A DNA stretch of 15,115 bases, from the NCBI GenBank assembly GCA_964644705.1, contig CAZXYF010000066.1, positions 1 through 15,115 on the forward strand. The letters are read 5' to 3'. Source of the DNA: CAZXYF01 sp964644705. GTDB taxonomy: Bacteria > Planctomycetota > Brocadiia > SM23-32. The notes below the pieces were generated by a model that saw only the letters and a program-made list of their open reading frames with translations, was not told the DNA's origin and searched no databases. The translations under genes and the position numbers were made by a program. Shown here one piece after another: positions 5,727 through 14,214 of the stretch. Position 1 is the first letter of the stretch. Each line of letters begins with the position of its first letter.

Positions 5727-7844
5727 ATGGCTAAACGTAGCTTAGAAGACATTCGGAACATCGCTGTTGTTGGCCACGGAAACAGTGGAAAGACGACGTT
5801 TGTCGACCACGCTCTGCACGCCGCTGGCGCCACGAATCGACCCGGAAGCGTTGAGGACGGCACCTCTCTCAGCGACTGGACTGAGGAGGAGAAGAAACGT
5901 CAGTTTTCCATTGAAAGTTCTGTCTTCCATTTCGACCACGCCGGAATCACCTTCAACCTGATCGACACCCCGGGCTATCTCGATTTTACAGGCGCCGCGG
6001 CCGCGGTGTTGCCCGCAGTGGAAACTGCTCTGATAACGGTGGGCGCCGATGAAGGCGTGCGCCTCAATACGCGGCGCATGTGGAATTATGCCGAGGATAT
6101 GGGACTGAGCCGCATCCTGATGCTGACTCACCTGGACACCGACAATGTTCAGTTTGAACGCCTGATCGACGAAATTCAGGATACATTTGGACGACAATGC
6201 GTGCCCGTGTTCCTGCCGGTCGGGCTGGGAGAAGACATCTCCGGGATCGTCGATGTATTGAGCACCGAGGAGGCCCCCGAAGGCGTTATCGGTGATTTTG
6301 ATAATCTGAGAAACGACCTCCGTGAATCCATCATTGAGTGCAGCGATGAACTGATGGAAGCCTACCTGGAGGGGGAGGAAATCAGTGAAGAAAAAATTGA
6401 GGGAACCTTCAAACAGGCTATTCTCGATACCGAGATCACGCCCATCCTCTGCTGCGTTCCCGAGATGGATATTGGGCTGGAGGATACGCTTAAGTTCCTC
6501 GCCAGATGCACACCCAGCCCCGCCGAAGGACCCGACCGTACAGCTTATGTGGGAGAACTACCCGGCGAAGGCGAAGAATCGGGAGAGGAGGCATCCGAAG
6601 AAGAGGAGGCCGCCGACGAGGCCGACGAGGAAGGCTCCACCGAACCCGAGCAAATCGTCGTTGAGGCCGATCCGGATGCGCCATTCTGCGCCGAGGTGTT
6701 TGAGAGCACGGTCGATCCCCATGTGGGCCAGCTGGTCTACATGCGGGTGTTGAGCGGGGTTCTGAATAGCGGCGATGAAGTGGAAGTGGCCCGAACGGAA
6801 GAAACGCAGGACCTGTCGCACTTTTCCACCATCTTCGGCACCGAGCAAAACGATCTGGATACCGCGATCCCCGGTGACATAATTTGTGCCAATAAAGTGG
6901 AGGACATGAAACTGGGTGACACGATTCGCAATCCGGAAATCGACTGGGTCCTGCCCGAATTGCAGGTACCCAAACCCATGATGTCGCTGGCGGTTGAACC
7001 GGTCAATCGGCAGGAAGGCCAGAAAATGCAGAGCGGCCTCCAGAGTCTTGCCGAAGGAGATCCCACCTTCCACATCCGTCGCGATGAACAGAGCAATGAG
7101 CTGCTCATCACCGGCATGAGCAATCTGCATCTGGAAGTGATGCTGAGCGAGCTGGAGGATACCTATGATGTCTCCTGCGAGACCAAAAACCCATCCATCC
7201 CATACAGAGAGACAATCACCCAGAAAGCAGAAGGTCAGTATCGTCACAAAAAGCAGTCCGGCGGACACGGTCAATACGGCGAGGTGTTTCTCCGGATCGC
7301 GCCGAACGAACGAGGAGAGGGCTTCGAATTCATCGATGCTATCAAAGGCGGAGTCATCCCGCAGCAATACATTCCCGCCGTTGAAAAAGGAATCAAGGAA
7401 ACGATGGAAGAAGGGCTGCTGGCCAATGCCCCGATCGTTGACCTGAAAGTGGAAGTCTATTACGGATCATACCACGACGTGGATAGTTCCGAGGCGGCCT
7501 TCAAAATTGCGGGGTCACGAGCTTTCCGGGAAGCATTCGAGGACGCCCGCCCCACCCTGCTGGAACCCATCGTGGAAATAGAAGTCACCGTCCCCTCCGA
7601 GTACGTCGGGGACGTCACCGCGAATCTGTCGGGACATCGGGGCCAGATACAGGGAATGGATCAGACGGGCCAGATGCAGACGCTAACGGCCCTGATTCCC
7701 CAGGCCGAAATTCGGCGTTATGCCGCCGAACTGCAGAGTATGACCGGAGGCGAAGGAACGTTCACAATGGAGTTCTCCCATTATGAAGCGGTTCCGAGTC
7801 ATCTCCAGCAAGAGATAATCGAGCAGAGAAAAAGCGAAGAATAA
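5727..7844 (+). CDS. EF-G-like translation GTPase (EF-G2-type paralogue)
   Basis: At 705 residues with all EF-G domains, this protein resembles ribosomal translocase EF-G but belongs to the divergent EF-G2-like group. The P-loop is GHGNSGKTT (16-24). Switch I has RQFSI (58-62) where EF-G has RGITI. G3 is DTPGYLDF (80-87), with Tyr at 84 in place of the catalytic His. G4 is THLD (134-137) in place of NKxD, keeping only the Asp. A Glu/Asp-rich stretch (about 279-309) sits between the G domain and domain II. Domain IV carries HKKQSGGHGQYGEV (507-520) and the segment YHDVDSSEAAFKIAG (582-596). ATG at 5727 follows AAGGTGG. trpD follows after 32 bp and is probably co-transcribed. Weak GTP hydrolysis or a regulatory or non-translocating role is possible; none is shown here. 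Confidence 0.85.
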   Translation: MAKRSLEDIRNIAVVGHGNSGKTTFVDHALHAAGATNRPGSVEDGTSLSDWTEEEKKRQFSIESSVFHFDHAGITFNLIDTPGYLDFTGAAAAVLPAVETALITVGADEGVRLNTRRMWNYAEDMGLSRILMLTHLDTDNVQFERLIDEIQDTFGRQCVPVFLPVGLGEDISGIVDVLSTEEAPEGVIGDFDNLRNDLRESIIECSDELMEAYLEGEEISEEKIEGTFKQAILDTEITPILCCVPEMDIGLEDTLKFLARCTPSPAEGPDRTAYVGELPGEGEESGEEASEEEEAADEADEEGSTEPEQIVVEADPDAPFCAEVFESTVDPHVGQLVYMRVLSGVLNSGDEVEVARTEETQDLSHFSTIFGTEQNDLDTAIPGDIICANKVEDMKLGDTIRNPEIDWVLPELQVPKPMMSLAVEPVNRQEGQKMQSGLQSLAEGDPTFHIRRDEQSNELLITGMSNLHLEVMLSELEDTYDVSCETKNPSIPYRETITQKAEGQYRHKKQSGGHGQYGEVFLRIAPNERGEGFEFIDAIKGGVIPQQYIPAVEKGIKETMEEGLLANAPIVDLKVEVYYGSYHDVDSSEAAFKIAGSRAFREAFEDARPTLLEPIVEIEVTVPSEYVGDVTANLSGHRGQIQGMDQTGQMQTLTALIPQAEIRRYAAELQSMTGGEGTFTMEFSHYEAVPSHLQQEIIEQRKSEE
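6561..6653 (+). repeat. Acidic low-complexity insert in the EF-G-like gene
   Basis: Codons 279-309 are mostly GAG, GAA, GAC and GCC, including two near-copies of GCCGACGAGG. They encode a Glu/Asp/Ala linker between the G domain and domain II. Such a stretch is not part of the EF-G core fold. Confidence 0.6.
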
Positions 7845-7876
7845 CACTCCCCCCTCCTCAAAGGGACAGGACTGCT

Positions 7877-8890
7877 ATGTTGAAACCCTATATTACACGT
7901 TTGCTGCATCATGACGACCTGACGGAGGACGATTGCGAGCAAGCAATGGACCTCATCATGTCAGGGGATGCCACCGACGCCCAGATCGCCGGTTTTCTGA
8001 TCGCTCTTCGCATGAAAGGTGAAACCGTGGCGGAAATTACAGGCTGCGCCCGTTCCATGCGCGATGCAGCAAGCGGCGTCACCGTTGAGGCACAGAATGC
8101 GGTCGATACGTGCGGCACGGGTGGAGATACCAGCGGGACCTTCAATGTGTCCACAGCCGCCGCCATAGTCACGGCCGGCGCCGGAGTCCCTGTGGCCAAA
8201 CACGGCAATCGAAGCGTCTCCAGCAGCAGTGGCAGCGCCGATGCCCTCCAGGAACTGGGCGTCAACATTGAGGCTCCCGTGGAAGTGGTGGAAAACTGTG
8301 TGGCAGAGGCCAAAATCGGCTTCCTCTTTGCCCCTCTCCTCCATAAAGCGATGAAGCATGCTATCGGCCCCCGTCGGGAGCTGGGCGTCCGAACGGTGTT
8401 TAATCTCCTTGGGCCACTCACCAATCCCGGCAAAGTCCGACGTCAACTCCTGGGCCTCTACAGCCGGGATCTGGTCGAGAAAATAGCGGGTGTGCTGCGG
8501 AACCTCGGCAGCGAAAAAGCCATGGTCGTCCACAGTGATGACGGACTGGACGAACTCAGTGTCTGTGCACCAGCCACCGTCGCCGAGCTCGAACACGGAA
8601 GCATCACAATGCGACGGGTTAAACCGCAGGAACTGGGGATCGAACCGGCCCAGCTCGACGACCTCCGGGTGGACACGCCCGAAGAAAGCGCTGCGGTCAT
8701 CCGCAGCATCCTCTCCGGGCGACAGGGCCCACAGCGGGATATGGTCCTTCTCAATGCGGGAGCCGCTATTTACGTGGGGGGAGAGGCGGACTCTCTAGAG
8801 GATGGCATCCATAGAGCAGCCCGGGTCGTTGACGACGGGCGAGCGCAACATACTCTGGAGCAGCTCTGCCGGCTGAGCCAACCACAGTAA
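7877..8890 (+). CDS. trpD: Anthranilate phosphoribosyltransferase
   Basis: TrpD joins anthranilate and PRPP to give phosphoribosylanthranilate, the second step of the tryptophan branch. The 337-residue protein has the family's normal length, an N-terminal helical dimer region and the PRPP-binding GTGGD (80-84). Further motifs are NVSTAAAIV (90-98), KHGNRSVSSSSGSAD (108-122), HKAMKHAIGPRRELGVRTVFNLLGPLTNP (156-184 region) and the metal-binding DDGLDE (221-226). ATG at 7877 has AGGA 5 nt upstream. No trpE, G, C, F, B or A gene is nearby, so it is an orphan trp gene, downstream of an EF-G-like gene with which it shares no obvious function. Transcription probably ends at the hairpin at 8929-8964. 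Confidence 0.95.
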   Translation: MLKPYITRLLHHDDLTEDDCEQAMDLIMSGDATDAQIAGFLIALRMKGETVAEITGCARSMRDAASGVTVEAQNAVDTCGTGGDTSGTFNVSTAAAIVTAGAGVPVAKHGNRSVSSSSGSADALQELGVNIEAPVEVVENCVAEAKIGFLFAPLLHKAMKHAIGPRRELGVRTVFNLLGPLTNPGKVRRQLLGLYSRDLVEKIAGVLRNLGSEKAMVVHSDDGLDELSVCAPATVAELEHGSITMRRVKPQELGIEPAQLDDLRVDTPEESAAVIRSILSGRQGPQRDMVLLNAGAAIYVGGEADSLEDGIHRAARVVDDGRAQHTLEQLCRLSQPQ

Positions 8891-8928
8891 AAACCTTCAT
8901 CTGGGCGTTATTCTTTTGGCTTTTAAAA

Positions 8929-8964
8929 GCAGAAAGCCGCCCGCATCACCGGGCGGCTTTCTGC
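8929..8964. terminator. Strong intrinsic terminator between convergent genes
   Basis: A perfect 15-bp stem (8929-8943 with 8950-8964) closes a 6-nt loop. Read on the minus strand, the stem is followed at once by TTTTAAAAGC, so it best ends the GyrI-like gene. Read on the plus strand, the core GC stem GCCGCCCG/CGGGCGGC is followed by TTTCTGC, so it may also stop trpD transcripts. It lies 38 bp past trpD and 46 bp past the convergent gene. Confidence 0.85.
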
Positions 8965-9010
8965 AATTGAGCTCTACTTCATACCGTTCTGGTCCGAAAG
9001 GGGAACAGTG

Positions 9011-9538
9011 TTATTTCTCCTCGGTCTCCACGTCTTCGGCGGCCGCCACACTTTCTTCCTCGGCCACACCCACCGAAGCAAGAGGGACCAGAACCTCGGT
9101 TTCAAGTTCATCAACCGACTCGACTTCCCCCCGCATTACATCAAAAATCTCCCGGGTTCCCATATCTTCATCCATCTGGTACCCATTTTCGTCAATCCAT
9201 TCAAAAATCTCGTCATAGGCATCGTCCAGTCCGGAATACGCTCCCTCGTGCACGACACAGGCAAAATCTCCACCCTGAATAACCTTGCGCTCGACTTCCC
9301 CAGTTGGTTCGCATTCTTCGGCAATCGGCAAGCAAACCTCAGCCCGAAGATCTTCTTCGGGAACTTCCGCTGGATCATCATAGTACACGGCGAAAGGGCG
9401 CCCACTGTAGGGATGCCCGGCACGCAGCAACCACGCCATAAGGGTATCCAGCTTATCGGTCGTTTGAGAATACGACCCCTCAAAGGCGAGGCTTACAACA
9501 TTCTGTGGTTCGATCGTTTTCAGTTCTACATCCGCCAT
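9011..9538 (-). CDS. Stand-alone GyrI-like / AraC effector-binding domain protein
   Basis: This small soluble protein of 175 residues resembles the GyrI-like, or AraC/BmrR-type effector-binding, fold. It begins MADVELKTIEPQNVVSLAFEGSY, and the second half of the pseudo-repeat is visible as FACVVHEGAYSGLDDAYDEIFEWI followed by ENGYQ. No DNA-binding domain is attached. Proteins of this type bind small hydrophobic ligands, act as hydrolases on some electrophiles, or inhibit gyrase; none of these can be assigned here. The last 20 or so residues are rich in Glu, Ala and Val and look disordered. Two ATGs occur in tandem (9541 and 9538); GAGGG lies 3 nt from the first and 6 nt from the second, so I chose 9538. 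It has its own promoter and terminator and is likely monocistronic. Confidence 0.72.
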   Translation of the reverse strand: MADVELKTIEPQNVVSLAFEGSYSQTTDKLDTLMAWLLRAGHPYSGRPFAVYYDDPAEVPEEDLRAEVCLPIAEECEPTGEVERKVIQGGDFACVVHEGAYSGLDDAYDEIFEWIDENGYQMDEDMGTREIFDVMRGEVESVDELETEVLVPLASVGVAEEESVAAAEDVETEEK

Positions 9539-9593
9539 CATTTTCCCTCAGAATCAAAATTTTTAGGAAGAACCCGCATCAATTCAGAAAGGT

Positions 9594-9607
9594 AGTATTT
9601 GTATACT
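9594..9607. promoter_or_regulatory. Operator-like dyad at the GyrI-like promoter
   Basis: AGTAT, TTGT, ATACT is a perfect 5-bp-arm inverted repeat overlapping the proposed -10 box. An 8-bp palindrome, AGACGTCT (9611-9618), lies in the spacer. Either could bind a regulator; which one is unknown. Confidence 0.35.
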
Positions 9608-9626
9608 CTGAGACGTCTTTTGTCAA
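9598..9626 (-). promoter_or_regulatory. Promoter of the GyrI-like gene
   Basis: On the minus strand, TTGACA (9626-9621) is followed after 17 bp by TACAAA (9603-9598), or after 15 bp by TATACA. The -35 is perfect and the -10 is fair. The implied leader is about 50 nt. Confidence 0.5.
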
Positions 9627-9783
9627 ACGCATCAACGCAACCGATGTCTCCAAGCCTCTGTCAAGACACATTTTAGAAGCAACGAGTCAACAAATTGATG
9701 ACAGGCACCGACGAACACTTTAATCCCCGCGCACCGAGATCCTTCACATGTACAGTTCAACCTGCTCCATAACATACCAATCA

Positions 9784-9813
9784 TTGCGTCACGCCCGACG
9801 ATTGACATATAAT
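9784..9813 (+). promoter_or_regulatory. Probable ftsK promoter
   Basis: A perfect TATAAT (9808-9813) lies 36 bp before the ftsK ATG. The best -35 at normal distance is TTGCGT (9784-9789, 18-bp spacer), a weak match. A TTGACA at 9802-9807 directly abuts the -10 and has no good -10 of its own downstream. Confidence 0.45.
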
Positions 9814-9848
9814 TAGTATGAACTGGAATTTAGAACGAAATCAGATAT

Positions 9849-12248
9849 ATGGCTCTGAAGAAGACACAACGTATCATACTCGGAGGGTTCTGCGTGGCCA
9901 TCGGGCTTTTCATCGCCGCCAGTCTCCTGTCCTATAATCCCCACGAAGGCCCTATGGCGAACTATCCCGCCGTCGAGGGAGCAAGCACGAACATGTGTGG
10001 CATCGCCGGCGCATGGCTCGCTTCTTATTCCATAACTCTACTGGGATGGGCCTCGGGCCTCGTGTGTATGGCCATAATCCTGTCCGGAATCTACATTACG
10101 AGCGGATTGCCCCGGGAGCGATGGAGCGGGAAAATAATCGGGATGGTGCTCGGGCTGCTGGCCGGAACGCTCATACTTGGCTTGCCGTACGTTTCCCCGG
10201 GTGCGGCCTGGGACGCAGGAACACCATCTTCAGGAGTTCTGGGCGTCTTTTTTACGCGCTGGGTGTACTGGTCCGTCGGCTGGGCCGGCACCCTGGGGTT
10301 GGTCGGCGTCGGCCTCGTGGGCTCCCTCTTTCTGCTTGCGGCCAAGCCCATCGCTCGACTTTCCGACGCCCTGCCCCGATGGTTCTCATCCCTCACAGAA
10401 CGGGCAAAAAATCTCAGCCTGCCTTTCAGCACGGCCCCGGCCACTGCCAATACGAGTGGCAAGAATTCACAGTCGCCTACGCGCCGGAACGCGAGCCAAA
10501 CGCAACGCTCCCGATCCCAATCGGACGGTCAATCGTCGGCTTCAACGCCCAACGTGAAATCCAACGAAAGCACAGCAGACGATAGCCCCGCAGCAGCCAC
10601 CGGGCCTTCGACTGATAAATCGGCGGACACCCCGCAGCCTGCTGAAAGCGAGCAAATAGAAGAGGAGTCCACTCCGGACTCAGAACCGGAGATCGTAGCG
10701 CGCCAGGATCCCGACCCGGTCGATGAATCCGGTTACGGAAAGGCGATGGAGGAGCGGTCCAGAATTGTCGAGTTTGAGGATATGGACTTCGATTTACCCA
10801 CACTGGATCTCCTCGACAAAGCGGATGCCCATACCGACGCGGAGAATGAGGAAAAGCTGCGCAAACGAGGGAAGTTGCTGGAACAAACTCTCGACGAATT
10901 CAACATCGATGCCAATGTCGTTCGCGTCCAGCGGGGACCAGTAGTGACCATGTATGAGATGGCCCTGGCCGCCGGGACGAAAGTCTCGAAGGTGGAGAAT
11001 CTGGACGATGATATGGCCATCGCTCTGAAGGCTCCCAACGTCAGGATTGTGGCCCCCATCCCGGGAAAAAGCACCGTGGGGATCGAAGTTCCGAATGCGG
11101 AGCGGGAAATCGTCCGACTCCGTGAATTGCTGGGATCGATGGATGAAAAAGCCGCCGATATGGCCGTCCCCCTTTTCCTGGGTAAGGATACGGCCGGCAA
11201 TCCTCTGATTGTGGACCTGGCCAAAGCGCCTCACCTGTTGATCGCTGGTGCCACCGGTTCCGGTAAATCGGTCTCGCTCAACGCGATCATCTCCAGTATT
11301 TTGATGACGCGCACTCCCCAGGAAGCCCAGCTGCTTCTGATGGATCCCAAGTCCGTTGAATTCAGTGACTATAAGAACCTCCCCCACCTCATCTGCCCTA
11401 TTTTGACTGACATGAAAAAAGCCGCTGGAGTGCTTGAGTGGGCGTGCAAAAAAATGGACGAACGCTTCTCGATGCTCGGGCAGGTTAACGTTCGGAACAT
11501 CCACGAATATAACAAACTGGGCAAAGAGGAAATCGTCAAACGACTCAACGTGGAGGATGACGCCGAAGTCGATGATGTGCCGTTTTTCATGCCCCATACG
11601 GTGATCGTGGTGGATGAGCTCGGGGAACTTATGATGGTTGCCGCCAAAGACGTAGAATCCAGCATCATCCGTCTGTCGCAAAAGGCACGTGCGGTGGGGA
11701 TCCATCTGATCTGCGCGACACAGAGGCCCTCCGCAGACGTCATTACGGGGCTCATCAAAGCCAATTTACCCGCTCGCATCGCGTTTCAGGTCTCCTCAAA
11801 AGTCAACTCACGAGTCATTCTGGATCGGAACGGCGCGGAACTGTTGCTGGGCAGCGGTGATATGCTCATGCAGCCTCCCGCCAGCAGCCGCCTCGTCCGA
11901 GCTCAGGGGACTTTTGTTTCCCAGCAGGAGACTCAAAACCTGGTGAATATGCTGGCGGACCAGGCGGAACCCCATTTCAAAGAGGAACTGCGCAACTTAA
12001 ACGCAGCTTCTGACCCTCAGGATCACGATGATGAGCTTTATGAGGAAGCAGTGCGTATTGTGCTGGAGACTCAGCGCGGATCAGTTTCCCTGCTCCAGCG
12101 CCGCCTGGCCATCGGGTACACCAGAGCCGCTCGACTGATTGATATGATGGCCGAAGCGGGCATCGTCGGCAGCCATCGCGGGAGCAAAGCCCGGGAGGTG
12201 TTGCTCTCGTTGGAGGAGTGGGAGGAAGCTCGAGATAATAACTCTTGA
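9849..12248 (+). CDS. ftsK: DNA translocase FtsK/SpoIIIE
   Basis: FtsK is a septum-anchored motor that pumps the chromosome ends during division. The 799-residue protein has about four N-terminal membrane segments (roughly 9-28, 50-82, 95-113 and 140-165). A Ser/Thr/Pro- and acid-rich linker follows (about 180-300), then the alpha/beta motor. Walker A is GATGSGKS (467-474), Walker B is VIVVDELGEL (585-594), and the motif QRPSADVITGLIKANLPARI spans 625-644. The C-terminal gamma winged helix (about 730-790, with QRGSVSLLQRRLAIGYTRAARLID) is the part that reads polar DNA motifs in known FtsK. The linker is short compared with E. coli and near SpoIIIE size. The ATG at 9849 lacks a clear ribosome site. 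rimO starts 9 bp after the stop, suggesting an operon. Confidence 0.96.
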   Translation: MALKKTQRIILGGFCVAIGLFIAASLLSYNPHEGPMANYPAVEGASTNMCGIAGAWLASYSITLLGWASGLVCMAIILSGIYITSGLPRERWSGKIIGMVLGLLAGTLILGLPYVSPGAAWDAGTPSSGVLGVFFTRWVYWSVGWAGTLGLVGVGLVGSLFLLAAKPIARLSDALPRWFSSLTERAKNLSLPFSTAPATANTSGKNSQSPTRRNASQTQRSRSQSDGQSSASTPNVKSNESTADDSPAAATGPSTDKSADTPQPAESEQIEEESTPDSEPEIVARQDPDPVDESGYGKAMEERSRIVEFEDMDFDLPTLDLLDKADAHTDAENEEKLRKRGKLLEQTLDEFNIDANVVRVQRGPVVTMYEMALAAGTKVSKVENLDDDMAIALKAPNVRIVAPIPGKSTVGIEVPNAEREIVRLRELLGSMDEKAADMAVPLFLGKDTAGNPLIVDLAKAPHLLIAGATGSGKSVSLNAIISSILMTRTPQEAQLLLMDPKSVEFSDYKNLPHLICPILTDMKKAAGVLEWACKKMDERFSMLGQVNVRNIHEYNKLGKEEIVKRLNVEDDAEVDDVPFFMPHTVIVVDELGELMMVAAKDVESSIIRLSQKARAVGIHLICATQRPSADVITGLIKANLPARIAFQVSSKVNSRVILDRNGAELLLGSGDMLMQPPASSRLVRAQGTFVSQQETQNLVNMLADQAEPHFKEELRNLNAASDPQDHDDELYEEAVRIVLETQRGSVSLLQRRLAIGYTRAARLIDMMAEAGIVGSHRGSKAREVLLSLEEWEEARDNNS

Positions 12249-12257
12249 GCAGTTTCA

Positions 12258-13619
12258 ATGACCCCAGACGATTCATCACAGAAAAACATGGTTCCCCGGG
12301 TTGCTATCGTAAACCTCGGATGTGCCAAAAACCTCGTCGATTCTGAACATATTGGATCTCTCCTGCAGGAAGCCGGCGTCGAAGTTACCACCAATCCAAA
12401 CAACGCACCCGTTGTCATCGTCAATTCGTGCGGCTTCATCGACATCGCAAAAGAAGAATCCATCGACACAATTCTGGATATCGCGGACCTGAAGAGCGAG
12501 AGCAACCTTCATCGGCTGATCATCACCGGCTGCCTGACCGAACGTTATGGTTCCGAGCTCCGCGATCTCATCCCGGAAGCCGACGTTATGCTGGGCATTG
12601 ATCCGCATGGTGCCGCCCGTGCTGCGCTCTGGGCCCTCGGGATGCGCAACGCACTCCCGGCCCAATGCAACATGCGGGCCCATCGCTTCACGCCCCGGGC
12701 CTGGGCCTATCTCCGCATTTCCGACGGATGCGATAATCGGTGTGCTTACTGTTCAATCCCAACCATTCGTGGCCCCCTGGTCAGTCGTCCAATGGACGAA
12801 ATCCTCTCGGAAGCAGCTGATCTGGTGGCCGGAGGAGCACGCGAAATCAACGTGATTGCGCAGGACACGACCGCATACTGGCGGGATCACGGTGCGCCGC
12901 GTCTCCACGAGTTACTCCGCGAGCTCTGTCCTGTCGTCGATAGCGGTTGGATCCGTCTTCTCTACACCCACCCGCGCCACTACTATCCTGAACTGATTGA
13001 TGTCATCGCCGATTCATCAACCATTGTTCCCTATCTTGATCTCCCCCTTCAACACATCAGTGATCCGATTCTTCAGAACATGGGGCGGGGGATAAGCCGC
13101 GAAGAGATCGAGTCCCTCCTCCACACCCTGCGGTCCCGTGTGCCGGGCCTGACACTCCGAACCACTTTCCTGGTCGGATTTCCCGGGGAAACCGAGGAAC
13201 AGTTCGATGAGCTGATGGCGTTCGTTCGCAACCAACAATTCGATCGGATGGGAGCATTCAAATATTCGGAAGAAGAAGACACCCCGGCCGCATCCTTCAG
13301 CGAGCAGATTGACGAGCAGACCCAGGAGGAGCGTTATCGCCGCCTGATGGATCTTCAGCAGGAAATAGCCCATGAAAACAGCCAGCAACGAGTGGGAGAG
13401 ACCACCACTGTGCTGGTGGAAGAAGACAGAGAAGACGTTCCGGATAACATGTCCGTGGGGCGAAGTGTGGCGGAGGCGCCGGACGTCGATCCGTTAATCT
13501 TCATTGAAAATGGGGATGATCTGGATGACGGGCAATGGATAGATGTGAAAATAATTGAGGCCCACGGTTATGATTGTATCGCCCACCCGGTGGAAGGGAA
13601 CAGTCCAGATGAACACTAA
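12258..13619 (+). CDS. rimO: Ribosomal protein S12 methylthiotransferase RimO
   Basis: RimO is a radical-SAM enzyme that adds a methylthio group to a conserved Asp of ribosomal protein S12. The 453-residue protein has three parts. The N-terminal UPF0004 domain carries cluster cysteines C22 (NLGCAKNLVDSE), C58 (NSCGFIDIAKEES) and C92 (TGCLTERYG). The radical-SAM domain has C158, C162 and C165 in DGCDNRCAYCSIP. A C-terminal TRAM domain follows (about 374-445). KNLVDSE and SCGFI with EESID mark it as RimO rather than MiaB. The ribosome site before ATG 12258 is weak (TTGAG); an in-frame ATG at 12288 is an alternative start that would drop ten residues. The TRAM part is acidic. It overlaps pgpA by 11 bp, so translation is probably coupled. 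Confidence 0.95.
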   Translation: MTPDDSSQKNMVPRVAIVNLGCAKNLVDSEHIGSLLQEAGVEVTTNPNNAPVVIVNSCGFIDIAKEESIDTILDIADLKSESNLHRLIITGCLTERYGSELRDLIPEADVMLGIDPHGAARAALWALGMRNALPAQCNMRAHRFTPRAWAYLRISDGCDNRCAYCSIPTIRGPLVSRPMDEILSEAADLVAGGAREINVIAQDTTAYWRDHGAPRLHELLRELCPVVDSGWIRLLYTHPRHYYPELIDVIADSSTIVPYLDLPLQHISDPILQNMGRGISREEIESLLHTLRSRVPGLTLRTTFLVGFPGETEEQFDELMAFVRNQQFDRMGAFKYSEEEDTPAASFSEQIDEQTQEERYRRLMDLQQEIAHENSQQRVGETTTVLVEEDREDVPDNMSVGRSVAEAPDVDPLIFIENGDDLDDGQWIDVKIIEAHGYDCIAHPVEGNSPDEH

Positions 13620-14112
13620 AAACTGCGCGACAATTGCCATTACCACCGGCCTGGGGTTGGGATATCTTCCGCTGGCGCCGGGTACCTGGGGCTCAACGGG
13701 GGCAATCCTCTTCGCCTTTTTCGTGTATGCGGTCTTCCCGATAAACCTGGCCACCGGGCTGCTTCTGGCCCTGGTGAGCGCGAGCACCTTCGTGGGAGTA
13801 CAACGGGGGCGATGGGTGGAACAACATTTTGGAGCAACAGATCCGGGAGAATTTGTGCTGGATGAGTTCGCAGGGCAATGGCTGACCTGCGCGATCTTTT
13901 TTACTCTGCATCCGGTATCCACAGGTTGGATTGTTACCACATTTTTTTCGTTTCGGCTTTTCGACGTGGTCAAACTCCCCCCCATCCGGTCCATCGAAAA
14001 GTTGCCGCACGGCTGGGGGATGATGCTGGATGATCTTGCGGCATCCGTATATGCCGCCGCAGCCCTCTGCATCCTGTTCTACTTCCAGCCCTCTCTTTTT
14101 GGTCTGGCATGA
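13609..14112 (+). CDS. pgpA: Phosphatidylglycerophosphatase A
   Basis: PgpA removes phosphate from phosphatidylglycerophosphate to give phosphatidylglycerol at the inner membrane. The 168-residue protein shows GLGYLPLAPGTWGS (16-29), the acidic metal-binding segment DPGEFVLDEFAG (78-89), FRLFDVVKLPP (115-125) and GWGMMLDDL (135-143), with hydrophobic helices between them. I chose ATG at 13609, inside the end of rimO, because the family starts just before GLGYLP. GGAAGGG lies 11 nt upstream. Starting further upstream (13555) would add 18 residues read from rimO sequence. The order ftsK-rimO-pgpA suggests a general cell-envelope and translation operon. Confidence 0.92.
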   Translation: MNTKNCATIAITTGLGLGYLPLAPGTWGSTGAILFAFFVYAVFPINLATGLLLALVSASTFVGVQRGRWVEQHFGATDPGEFVLDEFAGQWLTCAIFFTLHPVSTGWIVTTFFSFRLFDVVKLPPIRSIEKLPHGWGMMLDDLAASVYAAAALCILFYFQPSLFGLA

Positions 14113-14214
14113 TCCCCCCTCAATATTGTAGAAACTTTTACCGGGAACCATACCGCACAAACGTGTCCCGCCGCACGGCAACCCACAGGAAAACAAAGCA
14201 GGAGCACACGACCG

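Larger units (their letters stand above)
9542..9848. other. Divergent intergenic region, no gene seen
   Basis: About 307 bp lie between the minus-strand GyrI-like gene and plus-strand ftsK. The left part holds a promoter-like signal with dyads for the GyrI-like gene and the right end a -10 box for ftsK. The middle (about 9630-9780) shows no convincing reading frame, RNA gene or long repeat. Confidence 0.6.

Noticed and set aside
6558..7367. 269-codon minus-strand open frame inside the EF-G-like gene
   Set aside because: It is a complement-frame artefact of a conserved coding sequence with no start signal or domain.
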